From contig CM026556.1 of the NCBI GenBank assembly GCA_015143295.1, positions 16,306,547 through 16,370,546 of the forward strand: DNA of 64,000 nucleotides, written 5' to 3'. The translations under genes were made by a program, and so were the position numbers. Positions 22,849 to 36,003 of the stretch are shown in pieces. The notes beneath the pieces were generated by a model, which worked only from the letters and a program-made list of their open reading frames with translations, made no database searches and had not been told where the DNA came from. Source of the DNA: Tetracentron sinense (lineage: Eukaryota; Streptophyta; Magnoliopsida; Trochodendrales; Trochodendraceae). Numbering within the stretch: the first letter of the stretch is position 1; each line of letters starts with the position of its first letter.

Positions 22849-22864
22849 GTTCCAGGGTTCTACA

Positions 22865-23147
22865 GGTTTTCACTTAGCATATAACGTAAAGTATGCATAC
22901 AACACATAGCATATAATATCACATAACACTACAACACAAAATAGTATAAGTATATAAAATTTTTGGGCTTTTCTAGCATAAATAGACACTAACCTTGGTT
23001 GAAATCAACTTGTTCTAGAAAAGGACTAAGTGATTAGTCTACACTTGGAATACGACTCCTAAGATGAACCTAATGCCTTGGTTTACTCGTGGTATCGAAT
23101 TCTAAACGACCCTAGAGAACCTAATACCTAGGCTCTGATACCACTTC
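22865..23147 (-). other. Element C leader with tRNA-iMet primer site
   Basis: Leader of a second Tekay-like element, related to 4020-4379. The primer site TGGTATCAGAGCC (minus) is at 23131-23143, followed by the LTR at 23148. The leader is cut at 22865 by the terminus of element B, so C's gag would lie left of B. Confidence 0.8.
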
Positions 23148-25285
23148 TGTAATGCCCCAAAATACCCCCTAGGAGTTAGACGATGATTTGGGCTCATTAC
23201 TTATCACAACAACCATCCCGCGAAGCATATAAGGCAGGCTAAATAGTGAACTGAAAATTTCTTTTCTATAATTATTCTTCCACCTGTTAACATAAACAAT
23301 TTACTTAATAAAATTTCAATAAGTACAAAAGAGTTCAACACTTGAGTTACCAACTCAAGCCTACTTGGAAATTCCCAAATCCCAAAATACATGTCTCTCT
23401 CACTCATCTCAACCCTAGGACCACATGTCAAACCCCGAACATCTGACTCGCAATCTGAACAAACTCATCTCCATGAATTGCCTCGATAACCGTATGGTGT
23501 ACCTGCTAACATCAATAGGTACGGCTGAGTATGGAATACTCAGCGAGTACAAACAACTAGCTAACAATAGTAGTAACAATAATAATTAATAACAATAATA
23601 TGTCATGCATGGTGTAGTTCATTATCACATATACATAATCAGAGTACGGAAGCTAATACAAATAACATTCGTACAATCTTGAACATTATACTTTAATTCA
23701 TACTTTCAATTCTTGCTTTAACCAACACGTATTTTCCATTACTTTTTGAGTTTTGTGAGTTCCTTACATGTCTTATACGTCTTGTGGTTACCTTACACAT
23801 CTTATGAGATTCTTTATTTCTAGTCTTATTTAGCTAGTACTCGAACTATGAAATGGACGGACATACTAGGATCTTGTCTTGTATTAACTAGTACCCGAGC
23901 TATGAAATGGACGGACATACTAGGATCTTGTCTTGTATTAACTAGTACCCGAACTATGAAATGGACGGATATACTAGCGGCTTGTCTTGCTTTACTAATG
24001 TCCAGACTATGATGGAACGGAACACATTAGCATATTATCTTGTTTAACTAGTACCTGAACTATGAATTGGAAGGACATACTAGATTCTTGTCTTGCTTTG
24101 CTAATGCCCGAACTATGAGGGGATGGAACACATTAGCATCTTGTCTTGAATTGACTAGTGCATGGACTATAGTGGAATGGAACACACTAGCATTTCACTT
24201 GTTTACTAATGCCCGAACTATGATGGAATGAAACACATTAGTATCTTGACTTATTTTTACTAATGCCCGGACTATAATGGAACGGAACACACTAGTAAAT
24301 TTACTTACTTAGCTAATGCCCGGACTATGATGGAACGGAACACATTAGCATCATTGACTTGTTTTTTTGTGAGCTAGGTATAACATATCCAAGGGATATG
24401 TCCTACCCTTGACCGGCCCGATGTCCGACTTTATCATTCATATCGTAATTTACATGTCTTATTCTTGTTTGTTTTCATATACTTATGCTTTATGAAATCC
24501 GGTTCATGCATGCATGCGTGCTTGTGTGTGGCAATTCGTGGCAATCATACTATCATGAATGATCCAAGGGACAACATATAGCATTTCAATTCTTTTAATA
24601 ATCATGTTGACATGAACAATAAAGCATAATATGGCATTTCTTATTTTTTCATAGACATGAGGATTTAATGAAAACACATAGAGCATTATAAGGAACATAT
24701 ATTGCATTTGATTAACAACTAACCAATTGGGGAAAACCCTGAATCATGATACCATAGTCTTGACTAAGTTCACTCATCCTCATATAAGCATTTTATCAAG
24801 CACTTAACATTCAACATCTTGATAGAATTTTATTCATGTTTTTATATTCCTACATTTAATCAAACACATGGAGTGAGTTCATTTGATAGAATTTTATTCA
24901 TTTTTTTATATTCCTACTTTTCATCAAACACATGGAGTGAGTTCATTATGAGTACATTGCCCATCCATCATTTTCCAACACACATTCATCACCATTCACA
25001 CGGCATCCAATCGCCTCCATCCACCATCCAACATTTCTAACATCCATCACCACTTACTTAAATCTTATACATTTTAGGTATAATGATAGATTTCAAGAAA
25101 AGGAAAAAATATAAGATCAACCACGATTATTTTTTTGAGAAAAACCCTAGGTTATTACTGAAAAATCAATTCGGTGAATCTCAAAATCTAGGGTTTGAGT
25201 TGAGAATTCACAATTTCGAGGGGATGGTTAGGTTTCCCTAAAAGTCTATTTATCTTTTTTAACAATTAAGTTATTAATGTAAGGA
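23148..25285 (-). repeat. 5' LTR of element C, cut by Sirevirus H
   Basis: Starts TGTAATGCCCC (plus) and shares the CCCCTAGGAGTTAG end, the stem-loop (23519-23550) and the layout of the other Tekay-like LTRs. The other terminus is not reached: sequence switches to the copia LTR of H near 25286, and the rest must lie right of the window. A hairpin with CATATCC/GGATATG arms is at about 24371-24408. Confidence 0.8.
23832..24360 (-). repeat. ~60-bp tandem repeat in the element C LTR
   Basis: About nine diverged units with CCCGAACTATG or CCGGACTATG, GGAACGGAACACA or GGACGGACATAC, and CTAGTA or TTAGCA. The arms CTAGT...ACTAG and CTAAT...ATTAG change together between units, so each unit can fold. 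Confidence 0.75.
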
Positions 25286-26552
25286 TGATAAACTTTAAAG
25301 TACGGAATAGAAGAGCAACAAGCAAACCATAACACAAGGATTTTTACGTGGAAACCCTTCCGGGAAAAACCATGGGACCTAGTCCAGCCATGAGAATCCA
25401 CTAAGCCAAAGTAAACAAGAACTTACACGACTCGAACTTTACTCCTTCGGACTCCACACTATGATACTTCAGTTCTTAGTCCTCCACGTCTCGAAAAGTC
25501 ATCACGTACTCACAAGTCCCATGATCAACCGTAGCCGCTCGTACTTCTCTTTGTGTCTCGAAAATAGTCCACGATCTTCTGATCGATCTCCGTCAATGAC
25601 GGTTTCAAATTCCACCGACCAATTCACACATCCACGATCCATCTCGGATCGTTCTCCTTCGCAAAGGCTCTGGAACACTCCGGCCAAGTTGTTCTATCCA
25701 GAATGGGTTGATGGTTTGATAAGAATCAATTCCTAGAAGGACTCCTTCAATGCACAAGTCCAAACAAGCTAATATGGAGCTTTAGGCTTGTAATCTCTAG
25801 GTAGAATGCACCTAACAAAGAGGGTAGAGAACAACAATTTCCATAGGTTCTATAACCTCTGGAAAAACTTAAAAACCCTCTCCACACACTCCCTAAGTTG
25901 TCACTCACGAACTAGAAGGGTTCTAGCTTTATGGGGAATCAAAAACCATAGTTAGAAGTTGCTTAAAAGTGTTTAAAATAACCAAAGTAGGCAAAAAATA
26001 TCAATTTGGCATGTTTCCCATATTAGGGTCGACCCCCAACGATACTTGGGTCGTCCCAAATGTGCACTTGAGTCGTGAGGTGAAAACTGAATTTCAATCC
26101 TCATTTTCAGCTCTCAGTCGCTTCACAAAATTTGTAGCTCTTTTCGATGCGATTGATTTGATATATTATAAAACAAAATCTGAGTTACGGTTTGGGAGAT
26201 ATGCCACTTTGAAACAACCTTGGTTTTTTGAAAAAATTCAGAATTTTTACCATGTTTTGCACCTCTTATCTCATCACCTAGGGTCCGTATGATTAGGCTA
26301 GGACACTTACCACCTAAGGCATCATGTTAGGATTATTCTAGGTCAAATCCGACCTATGGTCACATGGTATCTTGGTCACTTACCATCCTATGAAGGAAAT
26401 GATCATCCGAGTGAATCAAACGATTCTTCAACGTGCTTCAACTTCACTTGTCATGGATGCTTGACGGCAATGACACAAGATATACACTTAGACACCTAGA
26501 CTCCCTTATTTTGACACTAGAATATGCCAATACAAAAAACATGGACTTTACA
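25286..26552 (-). repeat. 3' LTR of element H
   Basis: Ends GGACTTTACA (26552) as the F LTR does, and includes the shared copia LTR segment GGATTTTTACGTGG with GGGAAAAACCA (25340-25375). The outer boundary (TGATAAACTTT at 25286) is inferred. Palindrome-like GGGTCGACCC and relatives lie at 26018-26080. A polypurine tract follows at 26553-26564. Confidence 0.75.
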
Positions 26553-28288
26553 ATCTCCCCCTTTGACAATTCCGTGTCAAAACCGAACTGAAGTACATGA
26601 CTTGACACAAACTCACCCAAACACATCAAAACGATGAATCAGGACATTACATGACTCCAACACTCTTACATGACATCAATTGACAAATCATCTTAAATTA
26701 AACACTGAAGCTCTTGTCAAGTAAATTTTGTCTTCTGCAACCCTGCACCTACACATGCTCATAAACAAAATACCCAGTGAAGCAGTATGGTATATAAAAG
26801 TACATAAACACAGGTAATGCAAGGAATGTACTGAACATTCTCCCCCTTTTTGGCACAATTGCCAAAGGTAATCATAAAGCCAATATCACAGAGAATATAT
26901 CAATTCAACACATGTGGAGTATCAAGGCAATCACAACCAATCAATGCAGGGACTTAAGAGCGGGGAACAAGATAGTAATATATAGTATAAACTCTCCCTC
27001 AACAACTCAAGTACAAACTCCCCCTCAACAACTCAACTTGATCTTCTCCCCCTAAGATCAAGGACACCACCAAAATCAGGGCACCTATGCTAGAAAGGCC
27101 CATGCCAAACAAAAAGAAACACACAAAAAAAATATCATGTGCCACACAAACATGCATCAAAAGCATTTCAAGCAGTAGTAATTTAAAATTATAAATCCAA
27201 TAAAGAACATGATTAGTTAGACTGACTGAGGATACACATCTAACTAAATCTCACGGAATGCTAAAGCATAGCCAATTCACTTAATCACATTTAGTGAACA
27301 GTTCAAAAGTGAAGCAATATGTGTGTAGTGGTGGTCTGACAAGATACTAGATTAAGGTTTCTTTCCCTTTCCAAGGATATGACATTAACCACAAAGAGGA
27401 CTCTCGGAGATATACATCATAGAAGACAAACCTAGATAGATCTAGATATGCTGATGTTTTACATTTTGGTGAACCTTTATCCATTTTATTTGACTCATTA
27501 TTTTTCTTTTACTTTGGGTCAAATACCTCCAAATTTTATAAAATTTCTTTTGATGTTCTTTATCTGAACATATCTTTTCATGCAATGATGGCTTTAACAC
27601 TACCCGGGTAGGTAGTCCTATCTATTGGCAGTAGGGGCTTTCACTCTAGTGACCCAGATAGATACCTACTGTCCGCCAAGGTAGCCATTTCATACTATTT
27701 GCATCCAATAGTGACTTTCACACTATCCCAGTAGGTAGCCCTTTTCATTGCAACAATTTTAGCTCATGGACGATACACAAAATGGGGATGACTAACAAAT
27801 ATGGTCATATTCTAGATTGGTCATCCAACGTCACACTTATGGGATAAGTCAAACACCTACAAATTGGAAAATAGACCTCTCAACAGAATCAGTCAAAGTG
27901 TATGTGAAATTTGTGAAGCATACACACATGAATAAGTCTCTAACTATTCAACGTAAAACCGGTCTAATTTTTAACCTAACCAAGAGACTATGCAGGTGAT
28001 ATACCCTCAATCAGTAACAAACTCATGTTCAACCCTGGACAAGTATAGAAATATAGATCACACAAGGAATGCAGATCATGCAAGTCAAACAGGGGCAACA
28101 TGAAAAAAATCTTTTTGGATTTTATGGTTTTTCAATGTTTTTTGGGTTTTTCAAAATAAAGAAAACAGAAAAACATACCAAAGCAAATAAACACTAGTAA
28201 AAAGAGAAACTACTAGTATACACAGATAGCATAGCACTAGGACAAGATATATCAATACAAGCACACCCTAGGCTATGACAGGCATGGG
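26553..28288 (-). other. Element H 3' non-coding region
   Basis: No ORF of note. It holds a PPT beside the LTR, a second polypurine tract with a TTGGC/GCCAA hairpin (about 26840-26870), further CTCCCCCT tracts (27010-27055) and the post-pol conserved segment (27588-27740). The ORF3 present in F and G is absent. Confidence 0.7.
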
Positions 28289-28346
28289 CTAAGTGAAGCC
28301 CTTCACGTCTTCATTTCTCACCCAAACGGTTTTAGAAGTTTGATTT
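28289..28346 (-). pseudogene. Element H gag-protease junction fragment
   Basis: Reads SKTVWVRNEDVKGFT then a stop. It matches KFIYVRKDDLKCLVIHT, which in F and G lies just before the protease. It is cut by LTR4 on one side and by the pol deletion on the other. Confidence 0.7.
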
Positions 28347-28869
28347 TGTCGCGCCCCAAAATACCCCCTAGGAGTTAAGGGATACTTTAGAGGTGACTGT
28401 ACGTACCTGCCAAACCATCCTGTAATGAACAAGGCTAAACATGATATAATAATTCCAATAAATAGAGTGCGGAAGCAAATCATGAGTGCGGAAGCGTGAA
28501 CTAACTTTTTCATTTCTTCTATAACTCTAAAATAGTATTCCCAAGTTAACATATACAAAACATATCAAGTCAGAGGTGGACATGCCCACCGATCAAAATA
28601 TCAAAATATACAAAAGAACTCTCTCGGACTCTCCTCTCAACAGTAGTCGAGGTATGGCCACACGTCCAAATCCCTATCCTCCTGGGATTGCAACGGGATA
28701 GGTGGCTCCCTTTCCTCCACGTACTCTTCCTTGACCCAAGGCTCAGGGTCGAGGACATCTACGGAACCTGCCGACATAAAAGTACGGCTGAGCATGGAAT
28801 ACTCAGCTAGTAAAAGCTACTAGCTAACTATAGCAATAACAAAAGCATAACAACAGTGAACACAATACG
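28347..28869 (-). mobile_element. LTR4 part 1 of 4: Tekay-like solo LTR split by LTR5, F and G
   Basis: LTR4 starts here (TGTCGCGCCCC) and ends at 63416 (GGGGTGCTACA), with parts at 28347-28869, 33900-34025, 45833-47124 and 63063-63416, together about 2.3 kb. Flanks are GATTT and GATTG, an imperfect TSD. Part 1 holds the stem-loop at 28782-28812. Confidence 0.85.
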
Positions 28870-29492
28870 TGTCATGCCCCAAAATACCCCCTAAGAGTTA
28901 AGGGATACTTTGGTCGTGACTAAACTTAACCTGTCAAACCATCTTGCAATGAACAAGGTGAACTAATCTAATAATGACAATGATCAGAGTGCGGAAGCTC
29001 ATAAAAAGTGTGGAAGCTCATTATCAACTTTTTCTTTTCAAAATAAGGTAATTTGTATCCCAAATTTACATATACAAACACAAACATCAAAGCTAAGGTG
29101 GACATGCCCACCTATCAAAATACAAACTCATAACTCTCTCTCTCTCTCAACACTCGTCCGGGTACGGCCATCTATCCAAGTCTCTCGCCTCCACTTGAGG
29201 CTCTACCATAGGATCCACGTGAGGCTCCTCCTCACCATAATCCTCCTCGATCCAAGGATCGGGAGCACAGATGTCAAACCCAGTACCTGCTAACATGAAA
29301 GTCCAGCTGAGTATGGAATACTCAGCGAGTACAAGCTACTAGCTAAACAGTAGTAATAACATGTACAAGAGAACATTGATTTGCACAATCAGTAAAGCAA
29401 TATAAGATCATCTTCTGCATGCATGAATGCGAAAACCCGATAAAATCATACTTTAAAATCATGTCTTGTCTTATCTTGAAAACAGTTGTTTG

Positions 29493-31972
29493 TGTCGCGA
29501 CCCAAAACCCACCCTAGGAGTTAGAGTGAACTTTGGACGACTAATCATGACTTGCTTGACAACCAACCTGCAAAACCCACAGAGCATATACAATAGAGGA
29601 CATCATAGCGGAAACATAACCATAAAACACAGCGGAAGTCTACCAAACCTCTATGTATAATACAATTGCAAATCCAAGTTTATACAAAAGTAACCCAAGA
29701 AAGTGCGGACAGGCCCGCCAAAATACATGGATATAATCTCTCGTCTCACCCACAGCTAATTCACTCAGAATCTACAACCACCTAATGGTAACCCTCTACT
29801 GGAGGTTCCTCCAAAGGTTCCTCGACGTACTCCTCCTCCACCCATGGACCAGGAGCACAAACATCAAATGGAGCAGCAGCTCCCTCAGAACCTGCCGACA
29901 TGAGAAGTACGGCTGAGCATGGAATACTCAGCGGGTACTAAATACTAACCAACAATTATAGCATAAAAATGGCAACACATAATTCAGGAGCAATTCATAT
30001 ATGTTAGACGGAAACAATTCATATCATACAAGGAAGTAAAACAATTTATAATCATGCTTGTATTTCGTAGAAAGCCGATAAAACCTCTTGAAAACATCGT
30101 GCACTTGACTTGACTTGAAATATCTTTTCGTACTTGAAAGCTTGTCTTGTCTATCTTGCTTGATTCTTGTATGTCGTGTCATGTCATGCATGTCATGCGT
30201 GCTTGCTTGTAATCATGTAACTTGTGAGATATCCTTGTGAGATGTACTTGTGAGATGCCTTGAGAGGGAAGGGAGACCCTTCTTTATGCAATGAACTTGA
30301 GAGGGAAGGGAGACCCTTCTTCATGATATGCATGTACTTGCGAGGGAAGGGAGGCCCTTCTTCATGATATGCACTTGTGAGTGAGGGAGACCCCTCGTGG
30401 AATGTTGGTTCTTGTCTTCTTGTGAAAAGCGAGGTAAAACATTTCGTAGGATATGTCCCACCTCTAACCATGTTCTTGAAAACCTTGATAAATCATGTCA
30501 TGCATGCCGTGCTCGTGGGAAACGTGTACATACTTGCATTTAAATTTAAACATGACATTTGAGAAATTTCACGACACATATAACATCAATGATTGAGCAA
30601 TGTAACGTTCACATCATTTAGGGAAAGCAAGAAAAACACACTATCATAGGCCCTAGCAATATCCATAATTTATTAGGCATGCATTTCCCAATTTCCAACT
30701 CACTGTATTCACCTTGACATTTCATCAAACATGGTGTGTTCATTATTCATCATTCATTTAAACCTAAATCATGCTTTTCTAGGTGGGTTATGCTCACATC
30801 ACACTTGTATGTTCATTATTAGTATAATGCCCTTTCCCATTCATTCATCACATCATCTACACGGCATCCATTCGCCCATTCCATCTCCATTCATCTCATA
30901 TCACAAGTGTAAATGAAAGAAAATCAAAAGGAAAAAGAGGGAAAGGGGGAACTATAACTAGGAGGGTAGTAAGAAGTACCGACCTTGAAGAGATGAGGAA
31001 GAAATCCCTCTTCCAAATGACTGTGAGTTGCTGCCCTAGCTTGGAACACGAGCTTCGCACGAGCTTGAGCCGAGATCTTGAAGAAAACCGGACTGGAAGT
31101 GATCTAGGGTCTCAAAACCCTTTGATTTCTCTCCAAAATGGAAACCCTAGGTTGGAATCGCCTTCTCCCCTTTCTCCTATTCTCTCAAACTCTCTAAGTG
31201 TCGAATGATGCCCTAAAGGCTCGGGTTAAACTCTTAAGGTAAAAGTGAACTGACCAGAAGACCATAATACCCTTACTGAAATTTCTACAAGAGCACGAGT
31301 GCTGAACACGTTGTGTTGTGAACAGTGCTGAACGCGTTGTGCTGTGAACAGTGCTGAACACGTTGTGCTGTGAACAGTGCCAACTCGTTGTGCTGTGAAT
31401 AATGCCAACTCGTTGTGCTGTGAATAGTGCCAACTCGTTGTGCTGTGAATAGTGCAAACTCGTTGTGCTGTGAATAGTGCCAACTCGTTGTGCTGTGAAT
31501 AAAACTAAACACGTTGTCCGTTGTGAAGGGTGCCGACCCCGTTGTCACGTTGTGTCGTGCATAGTGCTGAGCTCGTAGTCCGTTGTCTTATGTACAACGT
31601 GCCCGTTGTGCTGTACAACGTACCCGTTGTGAGCTGTACAACGTACCCGTTGTGAGATGTACAACGGATGCACAACGTATACGTTAAGAGTACGTTGTCT
31701 GTGCTACGTTATCAGAGTACGACGTCAGAGCACGTCCTTAGTGCCTTCCGAGCTACGTTTTGCCTACCAGTTCAGACTGTTTTGGCCATATCTTTTGACC
31801 CGTTCGTCCGATTCTGACGATTCAACTTGCGTTGGGCTCGTACTTCGAAAAGGAACATTTCTGACATTTCGAAATCTCTAATTTCTTCCTTATTTATTTA
31901 TTATACCTCTTTAAAGGCAAAATGACAACGAAAGTGTCATGCATTAACTGTGAAAAGGTCAGGGGCTCTACA
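29493..31972 (-). mobile_element. LTR6: Tekay-like solo LTR (2480 bp)
   Basis: Starts TGTCGCGACCC and ends GGGGCTCTACA; TSD GTTTG at 29488-29492 and 31973-31977. It is closely similar to LTR A outside the U3 array. In place of the ACCGATCGATCGGT palindromes it has a 25-26 bp tandem array (about 31295-31690). Confidence 0.93.
31295..31690 (-). repeat. U3 tandem array of LTR6 with CGTTGT/ACAACG arms
   Basis: About ten units of 25-26 bp with CGTTGTGCTGTGAATAGTGC, then copies of ACAACGTACCCGTTGT, an inverted repeat. It occupies the position of the palindrome module in LTR A. Confidence 0.85.
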
Positions 31973-33291
31973 GTTTGGGTGTGTGTTCATGTGTTTTTAA
32001 TCTTGCTTGTCATTCTTGAAAACAATGTGTGGTCTTGGGTCTAGTTCGTAAGAATCACGTATGTATCATGTCTTGCTTGGAATCATGTGTCTTGTGTTCT
32101 TGCTTGACTTGCCATGACTTGACTTGACTTGCCTTGTTTTCTTGTGAGCCAGATATTAGTGCCCCGTGAATAAGAATACATATATATAGATATTGAAAGG
32201 GGGGCACACTAACATCCTTGACCGGCCCTATGTCCGGCTTCATCACCTTGTTTTCTTGTGAGCCAGGTATGACATATCTTGCAATATGCCCTACCCTTGA
32301 CTGGCCCGATGTCCTGCTTTATCCACCTGCTTGTTTACTCGTGAGTCAGGTATGACATATCCGGAGATATGCCCTACCCTTTACCCGCCCGATGTTCGGC
32401 TTTATCATTTGATTCGTGAATCACTTTTGTTGTTGTCATTGAAATACGTGTACTTTGAAAACATCGGTTCATGGATGCATGCATGTTTGTGTGCGACAAT
32501 TTGTGGCAATTGTACTAGCATAATTGATAAAAAGGGGAAAACACATAACATATGAACCCTACTTATAATCATGTGATATGTGAACAATGGTGACAATACT
32601 ATATCAAATTTAGGGTTAGAAAAAGAATTACATGATCCGTATTTTTCATAATCTCCATTTGTTTAGGCATTTTGTCAAACACTTAGCAAGGAACACATTC
32701 ATGGTTCTTATATTCAAGTTCCTTAGTGCATATCTTTCAACAATACAATAGTGTGTTTATTATGTATGAAATGCCCTTCCACCATTTATCCATCACACTA
32801 CATACATCACATTCCATGGCATCCAATCGCCACATCCACCATCCATTCTTCCATATCATACCATTCACATTCTTATCTTGTTTATAATTAGAGAAATCCA
32901 TACATTTCAAGGGAAGGAAAGAACACAAGAAGAAATCATCATTTTTAAAGGAAAACCCTAGTTATTACTAAGCTAGTTAGTAAGGGTGTACTAACCTTGT
33001 GAGGATCCCATCTTAGTTTGAAAAAACCCTTGAACAAGAATCCCAACTTAAGGAAGAAGACACCACCACTTGAGGATGATGATTCTTGCTTAAGAGTATG
33101 ATCCAAGCTTGATTTGTACTCTCTTTGATCTCCACAAAACCCCTCTTGGAAATCCCCAAACTTTTCCTCCCCTTTCTATCTTTTTCTCTCAAAAAGTCAC
33201 TCTCTAAGTGTTAGGAACCTTGGACCCCCGAAAAATTGGGTATATATAGTGTGAGGTTAGTGAAAAACCTAAAAAAAAACATTTCTGGGCA

Positions 33292-33400
33292 ATCTCGCTC
33301 GAGCTGGCTTCCATCTTGCTCGAGCGGGTTACTCCCTAGCCTCAAAAACTCGGTTTTGGTCAATCTCGCTCTAGCGGGTTTGGATCTCGCTCGAGCGAGT
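33292..33400 (-). promoter_or_regulatory. U3 palindromes of LTR5
   Basis: Four sites based on CTCGCTCGAGCGAG (imperfect copies) lie about 40 bp upstream of the TATA box, the same place as the modules of other LTRs. Confidence 0.7.
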
Positions 33401-33899
33401 TTTTCTGCAAAAATGTGCTTCGGTAAATCAACCATAATTTTGACTCGGTGGTCCAATTTTGACGATTCAACTTGTGTTAGATTCAAATTTTGAAGGGGAA
33501 CAACTTTTATGTTTTGTAAAACTCTAAATTTGGAGATTTACTTTATCAAAAATGACTCTAAAGTCAACTGGTCCGAAAATGGGTTTCGACAATCCAGATT
33601 TTCAACAGTCCCGACTTTGGAAATCGGACTTTGACTCGACCCCGACTCAAAATCTGGAAAAGTGATCAACATAAACCTTGAAGAGGGTTTAAAAACCTTT
33701 CCAAATATTCAAGAATTACTTGATTCTGATGAGCGGTGATGAAACTAAAGCTTCTTAAATTTGAGGGTCATGCTAAGGCATAACCTTCATTAATACTTAA
33801 GAGTATTTTGTACTCTTAATCCTTCATCCCAACACTCATAAACTAAAAAAATCATCTTAAGGTTTTAATGTATGTCATAAATATCTGGGGTTCTATACG

Positions 33900-34025
33900 A
33901 AATATCAATTAAAGCAATACTAGCAGCATAAGATAAATAGTATTGAACATGAAGCAATATCAATATCTTGACATAAGTGCATGAATGCGAAAACATCGGT
34001 AAAACTCATGTTGGGAAACCCTTTT
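33900..34025 (-). mobile_element. LTR4 part 2 of 4
   Basis: Short continuation of LTR4 between LTR5 and Sirevirus F, ending in the F TSD copy CTTTT (34021-34025). Confidence 0.8.
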
Positions 34026-35242
34026 TGAAATTCCTTATTCCAATGCACTCTTAGACCTAGAGGGGGGGGTGAATAGGTCTACTATAATTTTCTCTACCAA
34101 TTTTAATTTTTATCAATCACACATAGCCAAACTCACTTGGACACACAGGATTTTTACGTGGAAAACCCATCCGGGAAAAACCACGGGACCTAGTCTAGCA
34201 CAGAATCCACTATGAGAAGATTTAAACAATATAAGACTCGAATCTTACCCAACTGGACACAACACAACGTTCCTCGGTATCGATTCCTCAGCTTGCAAAC
34301 CACGAACACAGCACGTTCGATCTCCGCAACAGCAGCTCCGGTTCCTCACTGGCCAATCTTACTCAAAGTAATCAACCACGATCTCCGAAGACCGATCTCC
34401 ATCCTTGACGGCTTTAGCACAGGCTAACCACCACTCACAGTAGAGCAACAATGGATTTTAGGGTTTGTGGAAGCCCTAGGGTGATCTCTTGATGTTTAAG
34501 GATCATCTAATGCAAAGTATAGAAAATATGCTTTAGAACCATTCAAAACCTAGAGGTCAATTATTGGAGATGAAGATCAATGAACTAAAGAGTTTTCATA
34601 AACTCAAAGCAAGCACAAAGTGTTCTAAAAAGTCTCCAATTGATGTCTCTCATGGATTGGAAGAAGTCCCTTATATAGGAAAGGTCCAAGGGATTAGAAG
34701 TTGCTAAAAAATGATTTTGGAAAGTTTTTTCATATCAGGGTCGACCCTGGGTCGACCTATTGTAACAAAATCAAGATTCAGCCGAAAATCTATATCAGGG
34801 TCAACCCATGGGGCACATTCGGTCGACCGGATGGTGCCTTTCGGTCGACCGGTTTGCCCTCAGGGTCGACCATCACAATTTTCACTCTCTGCCAAAAAAC
34901 ATGGTAGAAATTGGGGGCTCTTCAAGGTTGACCCAAAACGGTCAGGGTCGACCCTAGGGTGCATTATTTTGGTTTTTCAACTTTTTAATCATTGAATGCA
35001 TTCCCCTATCACCCCTTCTCCAATTTGACTTATTTTTAATGATAAATGAGTATTTTCATGAGGTATCATAGGGCCAACTAGGTCTCTTTCTTAATCCCAA
35101 CTTTTGAGCCACTGTAAGTGATGAGACTTCAAGATCCTTCACGGCTTCTTCTTCACTTTGTCTTCGAACCAGACGAGACCTACTATGACCTAAATACAAC
35201 ATTTTGAGCTCGAAATTTTGCCAACAACATTTTGACTTTACA
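34026..35242 (-). repeat. 3' LTR of element F
   Basis: TGAAATTCC...GACTTTACA. U3 palindromes at 34738-34958 (GGGTCGACCC, CGGTCGACCGG), TATA CCTATATAAG (minus, 34670-34679). The PPT follows at 35243-35254 (AAAGGGGGAGAT on the minus strand). Confidence 0.92.
34738..34958 (-). promoter_or_regulatory. U3 palindrome module of F
   Basis: Several copies of GGGTCGACCC or CGGTCGACCGG in two groups around a spacer containing TTTTCACTCTCTG, like the spacer of LTR A and G. About 60 bp upstream of the TATA box. The 5' LTR copy is at 45318-45549 and has diverged (for example GTCAACCC). Confidence 0.78.
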
Positions 35243-35254
35243 ATCTCCCCCTTT

Positions 35255-36003
35255 GGCAATTCCGAGACAAAACAACCAATAAAACTAATGGTCATGGCTT
35301 TATAGACTCTCTTAAACCCACAACAAACCAAGAGAATAAAAAAAATACATGACACTGGACATTTGGACCTCTTCCATGGAGCAGTATGCGTTACACGATG
35401 TTTGAAGCATTAATCAAACCTGAAACTTTTGAAACAACCAATACCTTCGTGAAGCATGGGGGAATTTCATAAAAGAAGATAAATATTGAAACAATGAATC
35501 ATCAAGCAAGGAGTATGAGTTCTCCCCCTCAATCTGAGATCCCATCCGACAAGGTTTCAAAATCATGAATAGGAGAGTAATGTGAATATATGCAACATGT
35601 TAGTATGTAACCGGAGATAATATGACATAACAATTTCACATATGATGAATAACATGTGATCAAACTTAGGCACCTTCTCCCCCTTTTTGGCTTGAATTGC
35701 CAAGGGAACAGCGTTCCTGTATAACAGAGACTCTAGCATGAAGCAATATGATTAGCAAGGAGCAAGAGCATAGAGAAAAACAAGAAAGCAGAGGCAGGAA
35801 CTAAACTGCAGAAACAAATCAAAAGCATCCCATATACAGGAACCAAGGGTGCACAACATAAAGTTCAACCCAGATGCATAATACACACATCGAACTAGCT
35901 ACATCAAGCATAAACTATGAGCAAAACAAAGCGAAAACCATCATCGCAATAAGAGCTAATCATCCTGGGGCGAAGGAAAGTGACGAGCAACATCGTCCTG
36001 ATA
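35255..36003 (-). other. F 3' non-coding region with second polypurine tract
   Basis: Contains CTCCCCCT tracts at about 35521 and 35678. The latter reads TCTCCCCCTTTTTGGC with a TTGGC/GCCAA hairpin, matched in G (about 48679) and H (about 26840). No gene seen. Confidence 0.6.

Larger units (their letters stand above)
6799..22864 (-). mobile_element. Element B: decayed Tat-like Ty3/gypsy retrotransposon
   Basis: Minus-strand remnants in order: a 5' terminal region beginning TGTAGAACCCTGG at 22864, gag, protease and the start of RT, where element A has inserted. It is interrupted by solo LTRs S1 and S2. Assignment to the Tat/Ogre-like group comes from the gag C-terminus (YLYHRIISHKIGD, FVLKDIIQLL), the protease IDESSAVNILP and the RT motif NKACPKDEFPLP. 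Many stops and at least one frameshift show long inactivity. The extent of its LTR and its primer site were not resolved. The link between the 22864 terminus and the gag at 15853 is inferred from continuity around S2. Confidence 0.75.
28870..33894 (-). mobile_element. LTR5: Tekay-like solo LTR split by LTR6
   Basis: Starts TGTCATGCCCC; TSD ATACG at 28865-28869 and 33895-33899. The right end reads GGGGTTCT and lacks the final ACA, so it is slightly eroded. Without LTR6 it is ~2.5 kb. U3 palindromes are at 33292-33400, TATA (TATATATA) at about 33238-33250, a stem-loop at 29301-29332, and tandem hairpins with CATATC/GATATG arms at 32140-32410. Confidence 0.88.

Noticed and set aside
31194-31548. 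Overlapping minus-strand frames of 85-87 codons with His/Ser/Gln-rich repeats
   Set aside because: They are the 25-26 bp array of LTR6 read in three frames; no start context or homologue.
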